From NCBI RefSeq assembly GCF_932526225.1, contig NC_064047.1, positions 2,295,501-2,355,500 of the forward strand: DNA of 60,000 bases. The letters are read 5' to 3'. How positions within the stretch are numbered: the stretch's first letter is position 1; each line of letters begins with the position of its first letter. Made by a program: the position numbers and the translations under genes. Positions 10,561 through 21,122 of the stretch are shown one piece after another. The notes beneath the pieces were generated by a model. The model saw only the letters and a program-made list of their open reading frames with translations, was not told the DNA's origin and ran no database searches. The stretch comes from Nematostella vectensis. Its lineage: Eukaryota > Cnidaria > Anthozoa > Actiniaria > Edwardsiidae.

Positions 10561-11931
10561 AAGGCTACCTTCCCTGTTTATTGTACTAATACTAGTAAAT
10601 ATTTAAACTCGCTGACAGTGTTTCTCTCCATAAATACTAATCACTCCCTTTAAGCGCCCTTGATTGTTATTAGCGTTCTAAGCTTACCAGATTTGCGAAG
10701 GGCCTGTGTTAAGGAGAAGAGTGAGACCCAAAGCAACGCAACAAATACCCCTCTTTGGCATCCCATAAAAATCATTTGCGAGATACATTCAGCCACGCAT
10801 TGCACCTATGGGTCCCGCCTCGGACACCATTTCCAAAGCCTCTTTATCTTTGTCACTCTAAGCGGTGCTTAGCCTTGTCAAACGCATTTAAGCTGACATA
10901 CCGTTAAGCTGTTATACCGCTATTTGAGTTAAATATTTGCAGCGCGAATTTGTTGTCAATACAATTGCCAGTCTTTTCGATTCTCGTGGCAGAGACAAGC
11001 ATTAATGTTTGATGGCACCACCAGGCTTCTGTCACTTGCTTGTTGACTCGGAGGTCGATAAAGGTGTAATCCTTTGTCGGATCCAGCATTTTGTCGAACG
11101 TTTGTTCAATTTGTTAAAACAGAAACTGATGTGTGTGTGTGTGAAGCCTTTTTTTCTGTCTCTTGTGTAGAAATGTATCGGGGCGCAGATACAAGCGATC
11201 TTTGGCTGGTCGGTCAAACTTTAGTTCACCTTTTTTTTAGATGGTAACCTAATTACTAAGCGTTAACTGGTATACATAAATATATATAAATACCGCCGTA
11301 TTTGTTACATCGCGTCCTGAAGTTTTTCGCTAGGCTAAATTCAGTACAGTTCCCGGACAGATCGCCAAGGCACAAGCCTTCTATACCCTTTGTTATTGTG
11401 TTTTAATAGTACATCATTTTCATCTCCGGTTTTGGCACTGAATTGGGAGAAAATAAGTAACTTGACCAGGCGTTTGGTCACTTGATAATTAGCTGCCCCG
11501 CCAGGGAAGGGGACGGGCGAAACTCCTTCCTAACTAACCGGCATTTTGCGTGGACTTGCGAAACTGCGAAGAAACTAGTAGCCAGGCGTTAATTAATTCG
11601 AGTCGCTGGCGTGGTTTTTAACAAGATCAGATAAGTAGTTACTACCCTAGGGAGTGTTCATTCGTAATGAATTCGTAAATTAAAATAGCTTACAATACAT
11701 CAATCCCCGTCAAAAAGGGCCGCTAGTTAAGGGATGTATAAAAAACGTGCTTAGTCCCCTCCCTAGGCGTCACGTGACAGCCCTCTGTCAAACATTTTAA
11801 TAAGCTGTCCTGTTGGCAAGCGGTAAATCAAAAGTGACGTCATTAAGCGACAGCCACTCAGCCAATAGAAGCCAGGAACGATGCTTATGACAGGTATATT
11901 GCATCATACAAGACTACTTTTTAAATAGGGT
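10561..11931. other. Intergenic DNA, no gene recognised
   Basis: No ORF above 70 codons and no domain were found. Short palindromic sites are visible, namely GTCACGTGAC near 11770 and a CRE-type TGACGTCA near 11836, but nothing shows that they are used. Confidence 0.4.
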
Positions 11932-12177
11932 CCTTGCGCTAAGAGAGCACGTGACCTTTTGTGGGTGGCAAATTCACGCGCCCGTCACTCTAAAAAACGA
12001 CGAAAATAAAAAACATATAAAAATATATAAACTTTAAATGAAAATAAATGCTTCCTGAAAAAAAATTCTGTTTTTTTTCATAAGTGCTAATTAAGTTGCT
12101 TTTTGTTGTTTTTATTTTAACGCCTGAGCGCGCGCTAGTTTGCCACCCAAAAGGTCACGTGATCTTTAAGCGCATGT
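11932..12177. mobile_element. MITE with CACGTGACCTTTT terminal inverted repeats
   Basis: The left end reads TTGCGCTAAGAGAGCACGTG followed by ACCTTTTGTGGGTGGCAAA. The right end is its approximate reverse complement (TTTGCCACCCAAAAGGTCAC, GTGATCTTTAAGCGCA). Arms are about 40 bp with a few mismatches, and the 160-bp interior is AT-rich and non-coding. A related single end lies at 52958-52992. No transposase and no clear target duplication were seen, so the superfamily is unassigned. Confidence 0.65.
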
Positions 12178-13644
12178 CCCCAATTATGCTGCTCCTCTGT
12201 GACTATTTTACAAATTTGTTATATTGTACATTTTATTCATTCTTGCTCTTTTTATATGACTTCTATGTTTTTCTCATTTCTTTCTGTTGTTGCGTTGCGG
12301 ATGCGTGCATTGAATACCCAAATACACACAGGACTTAAACTTCTCTTTTGTTTTGAATTGAGACAACAGCACTGTTGGTTCGATAATTTTTTATTTTTTT
12401 TTTAGCCTAAAAGGTTGGCAAAAAAATCGCTCGAGCCATTAACAAAAAACAACGGAAAAGAAGTAATTCAAATAAAAATGATTGGGAATAAAATATATCG
12501 TAGAATTGTTATTAAATAAACGATCAGGGATGGAACTCTTTATATGAGGTTGTTCCCACAAACATTAATTTTAAAATGTAAAAACTGTGATAAATAAAAT
12601 TCGAGAAGACTGTTTTGATCTTTAGTTGAAAGGGTTTACAAACGTCATGAGTTCGGAAACGGTTGACTAAGAAAACAGCTATCAAGCGTAAAGTTAGCTA
12701 GACAAATCCTACCTGAATATTTGCCGGTACACTTGGGTGATTCGCACGAATATCAAAAGAATAAAAAAAAGGATCTTCAAACCTAACAAGGTTCACAGGA
12801 AACACAAAACTTCGTGTGTATAGTAGATGGCGTAGATAATCTAGATGGTGTTGGCTGCTTTAAAAATTCATAAACTACATCAAGGGTTTGCAAAACATAA
12901 ACAACATAGCAGGTCCTAGTCTTAAAGGAAAATACTTCATGGCGTCCATAGAATTTATATCGAAGGGTTGAACGTTGATTTACTGGAGTATGTATGTTTT
13001 TGTTAAGTTAATGTGCTTATAGTGCGGATACGTGTTTGTGTCGTCTTTCGTCCTTTTGCTAGATGCCTTTTGGTCTACGTTTTTTAATATTACCGGAAAC
13101 CGTAGTTCAACCCTAAAAATCGCTTAGACATTCGTCATCCAATCTTAAAGTTGTTTAGAAAAGCATTGACTCCCATGTAGCGACATCACCTGCGAATACT
13201 TGAAACTTCTAAATTTGGGAACAGTATATAGGAACATCATATTTTAGAAACATGCATTAAATAGTGCATAAGGCATAAATGTGACTCTTTAGTGAGATGC
13301 GTCTAAAAATAAACCCACTCAGATCCATTCATTAACGCATATCAGAGCAAATCTCAACAGTTTGGATTCAAATGGCTTAATGGTGCCATATAGTAGATTT
13401 GTATTTAACTCCCCGGAGACTCGAATCATCAGATAGTCGATAGTGAAAGAACGAATCAAAAGCTGTGCTTTCAATTGTATTTTAATGATAACAGGGGCGG
13501 CTATTGTTTTTCAAACATTTCTCCAGGCATATAGAGATGCATAAGTATCCGTTTTAAACAAATTGATTATCATCGCTAAAACGCGATCATATTTCATAAG
13601 ATTTCCTTGGTGTCAGAGCCTTTTTTTTCTGTGCACTTCTAAAT
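12178..13644. other. Upstream flank of the 406-codon ORF; no gene recognised
   Basis: AT-rich DNA with only short chance ORFs. It may include the promoter or 5' UTR of the ORF starting at 13645, but no element could be placed. Confidence 0.4.
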
Positions 13645-14865
13645 ATGTTCAAAATGCGCGTGTTGGCTGCCTTTGGGAGAAATTTCTCCGTTATAAGAGA
13701 AGATTCCAAAGAGGATTCCAAAGAAGAAGTCACCGATATTGTTAGGACCTCAAAATCAGAGCCAAATCTGAAAAGTAATCACGAAAGCAAGAAAAAGGGG
13801 AGAGCTGAGGGTGGGGTGAGGTTGAGAAAGCTCTTTACGAGAAATGCTAGAAACTTTAAATCTTTTGATATCGCAGATGACTGTAAGGATACTGAATCTG
13901 GTCAGGAAATTACAAATAACAACACAGTATTTTGTAAACTGGATAGACAACCACCGAATGCGCAAGTTAATATCCAATACAAGCGAAACTTAGGGGCTCT
14001 GAACCAGGGAATAAGTGAATTGTCAAACCACAATGCTGGGGAAATGCCATATGAGTTTGACTCCGACTGGAGACCTACAATTATATCATTTACCGATGAA
14101 GACCATGACAGCGCAGCCGGCTCTATAGGAACAGGTTTGGAAAATGAAAGCAATCTACACGAAGAGATGAAAGGCGAATACAGCAATGAAAACAACCCAA
14201 GATCCGAAAAAGGAACAATGCAAATCACTGCTCTCTCTGACCCCAAGCGATTCTCAGACTCTTTTAATATGTGTTTGATGCCGGAGATAGAAGGCAAAGT
14301 ACAAGATTGGAATTGTGATACGAACGGAAACACAGAACGTGGGTGTAAAACGCTTGCGACATCACGTCCAAGAGGATCATCCAATGAAAGTAGCCCTGAA
14401 GACAAACACAATGCTGAACACGAAAACATTATTTTAGAATATGGTGGGCACGAGGAGGAAGATGAAAGCCTGTATGAAATTGATAAAAACAAGATAGAAG
14501 GAGAAATGATTATGAATGCGGCCAAAGACACAGTGCGTAGGAGAAGTATTCTAAAAAGAGATCAGCAAAGCTTGCCTAGGTATGCTGTGACGAGCGGCAA
14601 AGTTCGTTATAGCGTTGGGGATATTGAGAAAGCGCCATCTGCGTCTAAAGCATGCGTAGATACAGGGAGAAGGCGAAATTCTACTGTGACTTGGAAAGAT
14701 TTGAAAGCTGCGAGTGAAGATAGGCCAGTCTGGATGCAAGGCCGCAGGCACGCGATTTGCGAAGAGCTAGAACGAGACAGAATGTATCAGGGACTGTCTC
14801 TCAGACAATGGAGGAAGTTGATACTTACAAACTACTGTTTGTTAGATTATGATTTGGACTTCTGA
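13645..14865 (+). CDS. Uncharacterised 406-aa single-exon protein
   Basis: An ATG at 13645 (a second in-frame Met follows three codons later) opens 406 codons to TGA, with no repeat structure to explain the openness. The product is hydrophilic and mixed-charge: a basic N-terminal 75 residues, a long acidic Ser/Asn/Glu-rich middle that is probably disordered, and a more ordered-looking C-terminus of about 110 residues. The C-terminus contains two basic phospho-site-like motifs (RRRSILKR and GRRRNSTVTW) and ends with SLRQWRKLILTNYCLLDYDLDF-type residues. There is no signal peptide and no membrane segment. AATAAA signals lie at 15119 and 15141, consistent with a 3' UTR of about 260 bp. I do not recognise the family. 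A mostly intracellular, possibly kinase-regulated protein is an inference from composition only. Confidence 0.6.
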   Translation: MFKMRVLAAFGRNFSVIREDSKEDSKEEVTDIVRTSKSEPNLKSNHESKKKGRAEGGVRLRKLFTRNARNFKSFDIADDCKDTESGQEITNNNTVFCKLDRQPPNAQVNIQYKRNLGALNQGISELSNHNAGEMPYEFDSDWRPTIISFTDEDHDSAAGSIGTGLENESNLHEEMKGEYSNENNPRSEKGTMQITALSDPKRFSDSFNMCLMPEIEGKVQDWNCDTNGNTERGCKTLATSRPRGSSNESSPEDKHNAEHENIILEYGGHEEEDESLYEIDKNKIEGEMIMNAAKDTVRRRSILKRDQQSLPRYAVTSGKVRYSVGDIEKAPSASKACVDTGRRRNSTVTWKDLKAASEDRPVWMQGRRHAICEELERDRMYQGLSLRQWRKLILTNYCLLDYDLDF

Positions 14866-14919
14866 AGTTTGTCCTTTTAAACGTTAATTTTTTTTTCTTT
14901 CGTTCTTTGTTTCTTTCTC

Positions 14920-14955
14920 CCTTTTTTTTTTTCTTTCTTTCTCTCTCTCTCTCTG

Positions 14956-14993
<38 letters not shown>

Positions 14994-15012
14994 TTTGTCT
15001 GTCTGTCTTTCT
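14920..15012. repeat. TTTC/TCTC pyrimidine microsatellite
   Basis: Polypyrimidine (TTTC)n and (TC)n runs lie in the putative 3' UTR of the 406-codon ORF. Confidence 0.9.
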
Positions 15013-15118
15013 ATATTCACCGCTATTATTTCAACATACCAAGTGCTTTGTAAGCATTCATTTTATATATTGATTTGGGAAAATTATCGGTTTTTTTTAT
15101 ATATAACTTGGTGTCAAA

Positions 15119-15146
15119 AATAAAGGTAAAAAAAATGCGGAATAAA
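15119..15146 (+). terminator. Candidate polyadenylation signals
   Basis: AATAAA occurs at 15119-15124 and again at 15141-15146, about 255-280 bp after the stop codon of the 406-codon ORF. Confidence 0.4.
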
Positions 15147-15149
15147 AGG

Positions 15150-18070
15150 AATAATAAATGTTATGTCGGAGTGGGGGTCTTCAGGGGATATAAGGTATAG
15201 ATACTTGAGCAAATCTGGTGCTCCCTGAATAATGACTCCCCTTTTTGGCAGTTAAGATGGGATCGCGTGCCCCCGCTCTAGCTACGCACTCACGACTAGC
15301 TTTCTCTTTGGTTGGGCTGAATGGATTTCAAAACATATCTCGATAACTTTAAAGGCTCCAGACAATAGCACATCCAGGATTTTTAATCTTATATTTATGA
15401 AAACTATACCAATAGGCGACTTGCACTAACAGATCACATGCGTGGCAATTTCGCTCTCTCAGGATTTTTGTGGAAAAATAACAAAAACAAAAAGCAATTT
15501 ATCCAAAGCTGACGAATCAACCAGAAAGTCATTTTGTCAGAAAGGGCGGATTTTCATTGAAAGATTTTCTTCCGCACTTTAGCGTGACGCCGCCGCAGCC
15601 CTTTCTGGGGTTTATTTTGCCCTGAAGTCAACATACATAAAGCCACGTGATTTAGTGATTTCTTTGTACAAGTCGTCTATTATCTGCTCCTAAGCAAAAA
15701 AAAAGGCTTAATAAAGGGTGGTTTTATTGACAAAACCACGGATCTACCTCTGGATTTGCCAATGCCGGATAACTTCCTGGGTATAGTTCTTTATGTTTTC
15801 ACTTCATCTAGTAATGACAAGTTCGCCCTCTGATTAAATACCATGCAGCGTTCGAGACGTAGGCTGCAGCTAAGGCGGCACTTCTGAAGCAGCTTGGGTA
15901 CTCAACATAACGAGAATAATGCCTAATTGCCTAACCACTAATTACATCACTCACGATAAAACACCCACCCTTTCTCCTCCGACTAACCGTCCCTTATATA
16001 TCAATGATATTTGCAAATGAAGAGGGTGTTTTTTTTTTTTTTACTGTGATGGATTTTCAAAAAAAGAGTTTTGTTTTTCTAGATTTTAGCAATACTATGT
16101 TCGTTCAACCTCGGCGAAGCGGAAAACAGAAGCGGGTCCTGTTTGTTGGGCAGGTTATCCATTTTTGGTGTGGTATTTCACGAGATGCCGAAATTATATC
16201 TTGTTGCATTCAAGCAGGAGACATTCTCAAGGGATAGTTTGTTGAACGTGGTTTCGTAGTGCCTAAGGGATGTTACTAAAACGGGGAACGGGGAGCGGGA
16301 ACAGGGAGCGGGGAACAGGGATCTGGGAACGAGTGGTCAGCGGTAGGGCACAGCGATGTAGCAACCTCACGTGCGTCTCTTTGGCTCTTCTCTCGTTAAA
16401 ATGGATGGTAAGTGAAATCTCTGACTCTGTTTCTAAGTATTATGAATAATTCATGCGCCCATTTAATCGAATCTAATACGTTTCTCTTATTTTAGATGTG
16501 ATAGAGATCAAGTCAAGTGAAAGTTATGTTGAAAGGGATAATATGATAACAGTTTGCTTGGGTAGTTTAGTGCGAGCTAAAATCGCAATGGTAAACTTGA
16601 AAAGAGATTTATGGAAACATGTTTTGAATCCGTGGATATTTTTGCAATCCTAATTGCCATGACTTCAAATTCTCATCCCATAGTGATGAAAAGCACTGTT
16701 ACAAATTTGAAGTGCTATTTTCAGTATTTTTATGATTATTCCCACGAACGGCCCATCGAGCGTCGCTATCACGAAAATTTTCAAATTCAAAAGGAAGATT
16801 CTCGCCGCTCAAACGGCAAAACGGGGACGAATAGACGATTAAAAGGTATGGTTAGAAAGATAAATATGTGTCCTATGATTCTGCGAGGTTTATTTTGCCA
16901 TGCGAGTCTGGATTTTAAAAGGATCGGTGGATTTGTTGAGCACTTTGGAATTTGGCGGTTGTCGGAGTTTGCAACCTTGTCTATTTTATATACAGAAGGC
17001 GACGGGAAAAATTCGCAGCGGCTAAAACAGCTTAAAATGGCAAATAATGACAGGTTTGAGTAGCAGCAACGTCAAGCTACTATTTTATGATTACGCGAGA
17101 GATCAAAGTCGCGCCATGGGAATTTCGGGCGGTGATAGGTGGCTAAACATTAAAACATTTGCGTTCAACGCAATGTTTGACAAACATGTTTGCGTGTTTA
17201 TACGAGGAAAATACGTGCGTGAAATACGAGGATAGTAGCTTAGGTTTATTTTCACAGTATTTTCTTAAACTCAAGAACACAAAGCATCATAGATTGCGTG
17301 AATTTCAATGTGGCTTGCTTTTGTTGGTCTGGGCACAAAAAATACCATATGCACGTGCTCGACTGGACAAAGAAGAACAAAGGCTAACGGAAGCAATGTA
17401 AACCTAGGTCGTAGTGTGCTAACATGATGACGACATCGGTACATTTCTATAGCAACAAACCAATTTCCAAGAGACGCAAGCGTTAAAAAGACACCGACTT
17501 CACCGAGCAGTCATGATATTGCAGCGCATGGCCAGGATTTGCCCCCGGGTTTTTTTTTATGGCAACACATACCACAGGGTAACCATAAGAAAAATGTAAT
17601 CGCTTATGATCCATCCCAGAGCTCTCCTCCGCGGTTGTATGTCGGAGGTCCAGCTGTCAGCATAACCGAGGAGCTTTGGTAACGAGAATGACTTTCGGTC
17701 TTGAATTGATATAACCTGCTAAGCCGGCTCTCATTCGCGTTTATTCGGAAATGTTTTGTTTTTGAATATGGGGAGTTCTGTGGCGTGTGCGAAGGCCAAG
17801 GTGCGCCCGAATAAGTGCCGCATAAATAATAGCAGTCTAGATTTGATAGAGCACAGGGTACCCGGGTGTCAGGGTCTTAGATATGGCTAGCAGGCCCAGA
17901 ATTTTTAAAGATTTTAATTTTAGGGTTAATTATCATCCATCGGCATTGCGAGTAACGCAGTGGCTTTTTGCCAACAGGCGGGAAAAATCCCCGATGGAAT
18001 AAATGCCCTACAGTTTTTTTTTTTAAATAACACGGTAAACTATCAACCTGTGAGTTCAAACACTGAATTT
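15150..18070. other. Intergenic DNA; small ORFs unsupported
   Basis: A 150-codon open frame at 16611-17063 is the longest here. It has no recognisable domain and lies among AT-rich sequence, so it is not called. A purine-rich run of GGGAACGGGGAGCGGGAACA type at 16280-16330 is a low-complexity block with four or more G-runs. Confidence 0.4.
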
Positions 18071-18426
18071 TCCGACAACAAAACTTAATTTAGAACCGTT
18101 TGCACATTCTAAACGAATATAGAATACTTTGAACCAACTATAGGCTGACAATTTACTGGCTTATTTGATAAAAATGGAAACTGTCGGGCATTTAGTCCAT
18201 TAAGGACCTTTCCCGACTGTCACTTAAAGAAAATTTTTTTTGGTGTACATACAAGCAAGGAAAACATTTAATTCCGACAACAAATCTCAAATTGAAATCC
18301 TTTGCCCTTTTTCGACAAAAAAAAAATAGAATACTTCAAACTCACTAGGTCGACAAGTTACTGGTTTATTTGAATAAATATTGACAACTTTCGGGCATTT
18401 AGTCCATTGAGGACCTTTCCCGACTG
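18071..18426. repeat. Tandem duplication (about 202-bp period) carrying a conserved hairpin
   Basis: Copies start at TCCGACAACA (18071 and 18273) and end at CCCGACTG (about 18219 and 18426). Both keep the hairpin core: GTCGGG or TTCGGG, CATTTA, GTCC, ATTAA or ATTGA, GGAC, CTTT, CCCGAC. The stems pair GTCGGG with CCCGAC and GTCC with GGAC. The hairpin section is better conserved than the rest of the unit. Confidence 0.75.
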
Positions 18427-19475
18427 TTGGGCAAATAGCCACTGCGATCTCAAAAAGTGATATTTGGGGGATTTAACGTGCAATTACAGATTCGATGATA
18501 TGAATTCGGAAGCCAAAAAGTTATGAAAAACTCCAAATCTCATATTTCTCTTTTTTTTTTTTTTATCCCGCACGTTGTGTACACGAGAGTAGCGCGCGCC
18601 GATTCTTTGATAAAGACGTGACTACTTCTACAGTTTGATCGGAATCCTGTAAGAGCTACAGTGGCTTTTTTCATTGACTCTCATCAACTCTCATCGCCGT
18701 TTGGTCAAGGCTTAACTGCTTTTATAATCTCTCTTTTCCTTGTCTTTCTCCTCCTTATTTCTACCGCGATCCAAGAGATCACTGTGGGAAACTTTGATAT
18801 CGCGTTGGCGGGTACAATAGGACGGAAATAGCAGAATATGAGAGCTAAAATATTTTTAAATCTTTTAAAAAATCGCATTCTTTTTCAATCTATTAAAAGT
18901 TTTCACCAATAATAAAAATCAATTTATAAAAAGGAAAAACCTCAATTATTAAAACTTATCTGATTCCACTCCTCTATTTTGTCTATTGTAGTAATGCGTT
19001 ATTTGGTTTAGCGTGTCCGTGATTAAAATCTCGTGATCGTGCTATCGGCGCGTGCAAATATTGACACCGTTACAACATATAACGTGCTTTGGTGTAGGAT
19101 GGCTCCGACGCGGTTTATGAACGTGTTGGTATGATCCTGTACTAACCGCGCGAGCTAAGACGCTAAGGCGTCCGGTTTCTTTGTGGGGAAGAGTATTTAT
19201 CAATTATAAAATGATTTAAACAGTTTAAACGTAGATTACGATTAGGGGGAATGGTATATGGTAATCTTAAACCGCTATGTGTTATTTTGGTCACGTTCGT
19301 AAAATCACTTGACCGCGCGCACGTCCTTTTTGAGAAAGCGATTGTAAACGAGGTGTGGGGTATGGACTTCTTTACTTATATCTGATTTGATATTATTGGT
19401 CAGTTACGAGTTCTCTTTTTTCAATTCTGAATTTAAACCTGTCAAAATGTCCAAGAACGCGTTAATCCTTGTCTT
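18427..19475. other. Intergenic DNA, no gene recognised
   Basis: AT-rich DNA with no ORF, RNA gene or repeat that could be supported. Confidence 0.4.
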
Positions 19476-19481
19476 GTGAGA

Positions 19482-19691
19482 ATGATATACTTATTTATTA
19501 CACTGTTAGGTTTGTCTCTCTTTTTTTTTTCAAATTCTGTTAGCGCCGATCTACAGATAAAAAACCCTCAGTCCTTTAGGAGCGGGGGACCAGGAAAACG
19601 GGATTTTGTTTACTGGGGGCGGGATTGTAACGAGAACGCTCTTTGGGGATTTGTAGCGACAGGGGAAAAGGCGGGATTCAAGCCAATATAA
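19482..19691 (+). CDS. Possible small secreted peptide precursor (weak)
   Basis: An ATG at 19482 opens about 69 codons to TAA. The first ~22 residues are a good signal-peptide shape: hydrophobic MIYLFITLLGLSLFFF, then a small-residue SVSA cleavage context. The rest is short and polar and contains GGPGKR, which resembles an amidation plus dibasic processing site of neuropeptide precursors, followed by two aromatic residues and a single cysteine. Only one such site is present, whereas cnidarian precursors usually carry several, and the frame could be chance in AT-rich DNA. No homology is claimed. It could also be a first exon with an unrecognised splice site. Confidence 0.25.
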   Translation: MIYLFITLLGLSLFFFSNSVSADLQIKNPQSFRSGGPGKRDFVYWGRDCNENALWGFVATGEKAGFKPI

Positions 19692-19982
19692 AAGCGCATA
19701 TAAAAAGCGTAAAAGTGGTCTGTGAAGACGCCGTTGTCTGCGTAGGCGTTATAAAAATGGAAAAAAAACTGCGTTGAAGCTCATATGTTTTACGTTGGAG
19801 CGCTTGCCAAAGTACCTTCATCCAAGCACCGATTTCTATAGTAATTAAACACCTTTTCTCACGAGCATAGTAACTCGCTGGGATACAGAATTGAAAAGCA
19901 AGTGGTTGCATGATTGATCCTGTTTTTTTTTTTTTTTACAGGTCGGCACGAATAATGATAGACAGGACCTAAACCCCATTTT

Positions 19983-20138
19983 TGGCTTTTCTAGTGTGTT
20001 ATTAGCAATGAGTAACAATCCCATTAAAGCAAAGACCCAGGAAATATCTCCAATGTGATGGCGTTTTAATCCATCCCTCTCTTATCGGTGCTCAGTTTAC
20101 AAATGACTACACAAAAAGACAACGATTCTTTAGTCAAG
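19983..20138 (+). repeat. Long inverted repeat, left arm
   Basis: This 156-bp arm is repeated in inverse orientation at 20963-21122. The arms differ by one substitution and one 4-bp indel (GCGA). Homology begins at TGGCTTTTCTAG and ends at CTTTAGTCAAG. Confidence 0.9.
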
Positions 20139-20962
20139 ACAAGTGCTGTGCATGTTTTGTGTTTTTGCTTTGACGTCGTTTGCACGAAGGCTTGGGCCAT
20201 TTTGGGTCGAGTAACCGCAGCAATTTTTTTTACTCACTTACTTACTTTTGGCCTAAAAGAGTGCTTCAAAGAGGTTCTATAAACAAAGGGCCTGGGAGCT
20301 TTTAAAAGACCATAAGCGTGAAAGAACAATTTCCATCTGCTAATTTGGAGATATTATTTAATATTTTCGATAGAATTTGGGAAATTGCGTTTAAATGGAG
20401 TGGAATGGGGTCTTTTTAGGGGATTGTTTAGAAATTTCATTAAATAGTTTATCATCCAATTTTGAATAAAAACGACAGAAACGACAACTAGGGCACTTCT
20501 AAGCTAATATTATATAACAGTTAGAGTCTGCAATAGCTAAGACAAAACATAACCATAATTATTTTTATTAATAAAGCATTAGCGCCACGAGGCTATACGA
20601 TCGCCCCTAAGTCAAACGTTAAAAGGGCGCGTTAGAACAATTAATTAATCAACAGTTAATTTATACTTAGAAGTATAGCATTTGTAAAGCGGTAACCTGG
20701 CTTAATGTGCGCGATAAGAATGACGCACAAATTAAAATCTTAAAAAAATGAAAAACAAAAAGACTAACATATATTTTGTAGTTGTAGGTTAGATAAGGAT
20801 ATGGAATCGTTCACCAAAAAGCAGTGTGAATATTCTATAACCGCCCTTAATCTTAATATATGGTGTACTATTATTTAATGATTTAAAGGTTCGATTGATA
20901 ACGTATTTGAAAAGTGCGGTTTAAGACGCAATTCCGGTGATTCTGATATTCGCTTATTCAAA
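20139..20962. other. Spacer of the long inverted repeat
   Basis: The 824-bp AT-rich spacer has no transposase-like ORF; the longest frame is 64 codons. It separates two nearly identical arms. Confidence 0.6.
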
Positions 20963-21122
20963 CTTGACTAAAGAATCGTTGTCTTTTTGTGTAGTCATTT
21001 GTAAACTGAGCACCGATAAGAGAGGGATGGATTAAAACGCCATCACATTGGAGATATTTCCTGGGTCTTTGCTCGCTTTAATGAGATTGTTACTCATTGC
21101 TAATAACACACTAGAAAAGCCA
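20963..21122 (-). repeat. Long inverted repeat, right arm
   Basis: Reverse-complement partner of 19983-20138 at about 97% identity. The 1.14-kb structure could be the end pair of a non-autonomous fold-back or TIR element, or a local inverted duplication. No target-site duplication was found at the outer edges. Confidence 0.9.

Noticed and set aside
16611-17063. 150-codon ORF as a gene
   Set aside because: No domain, signal or splice support, and the composition is like the surrounding AT-rich DNA; left uncalled though not excluded.
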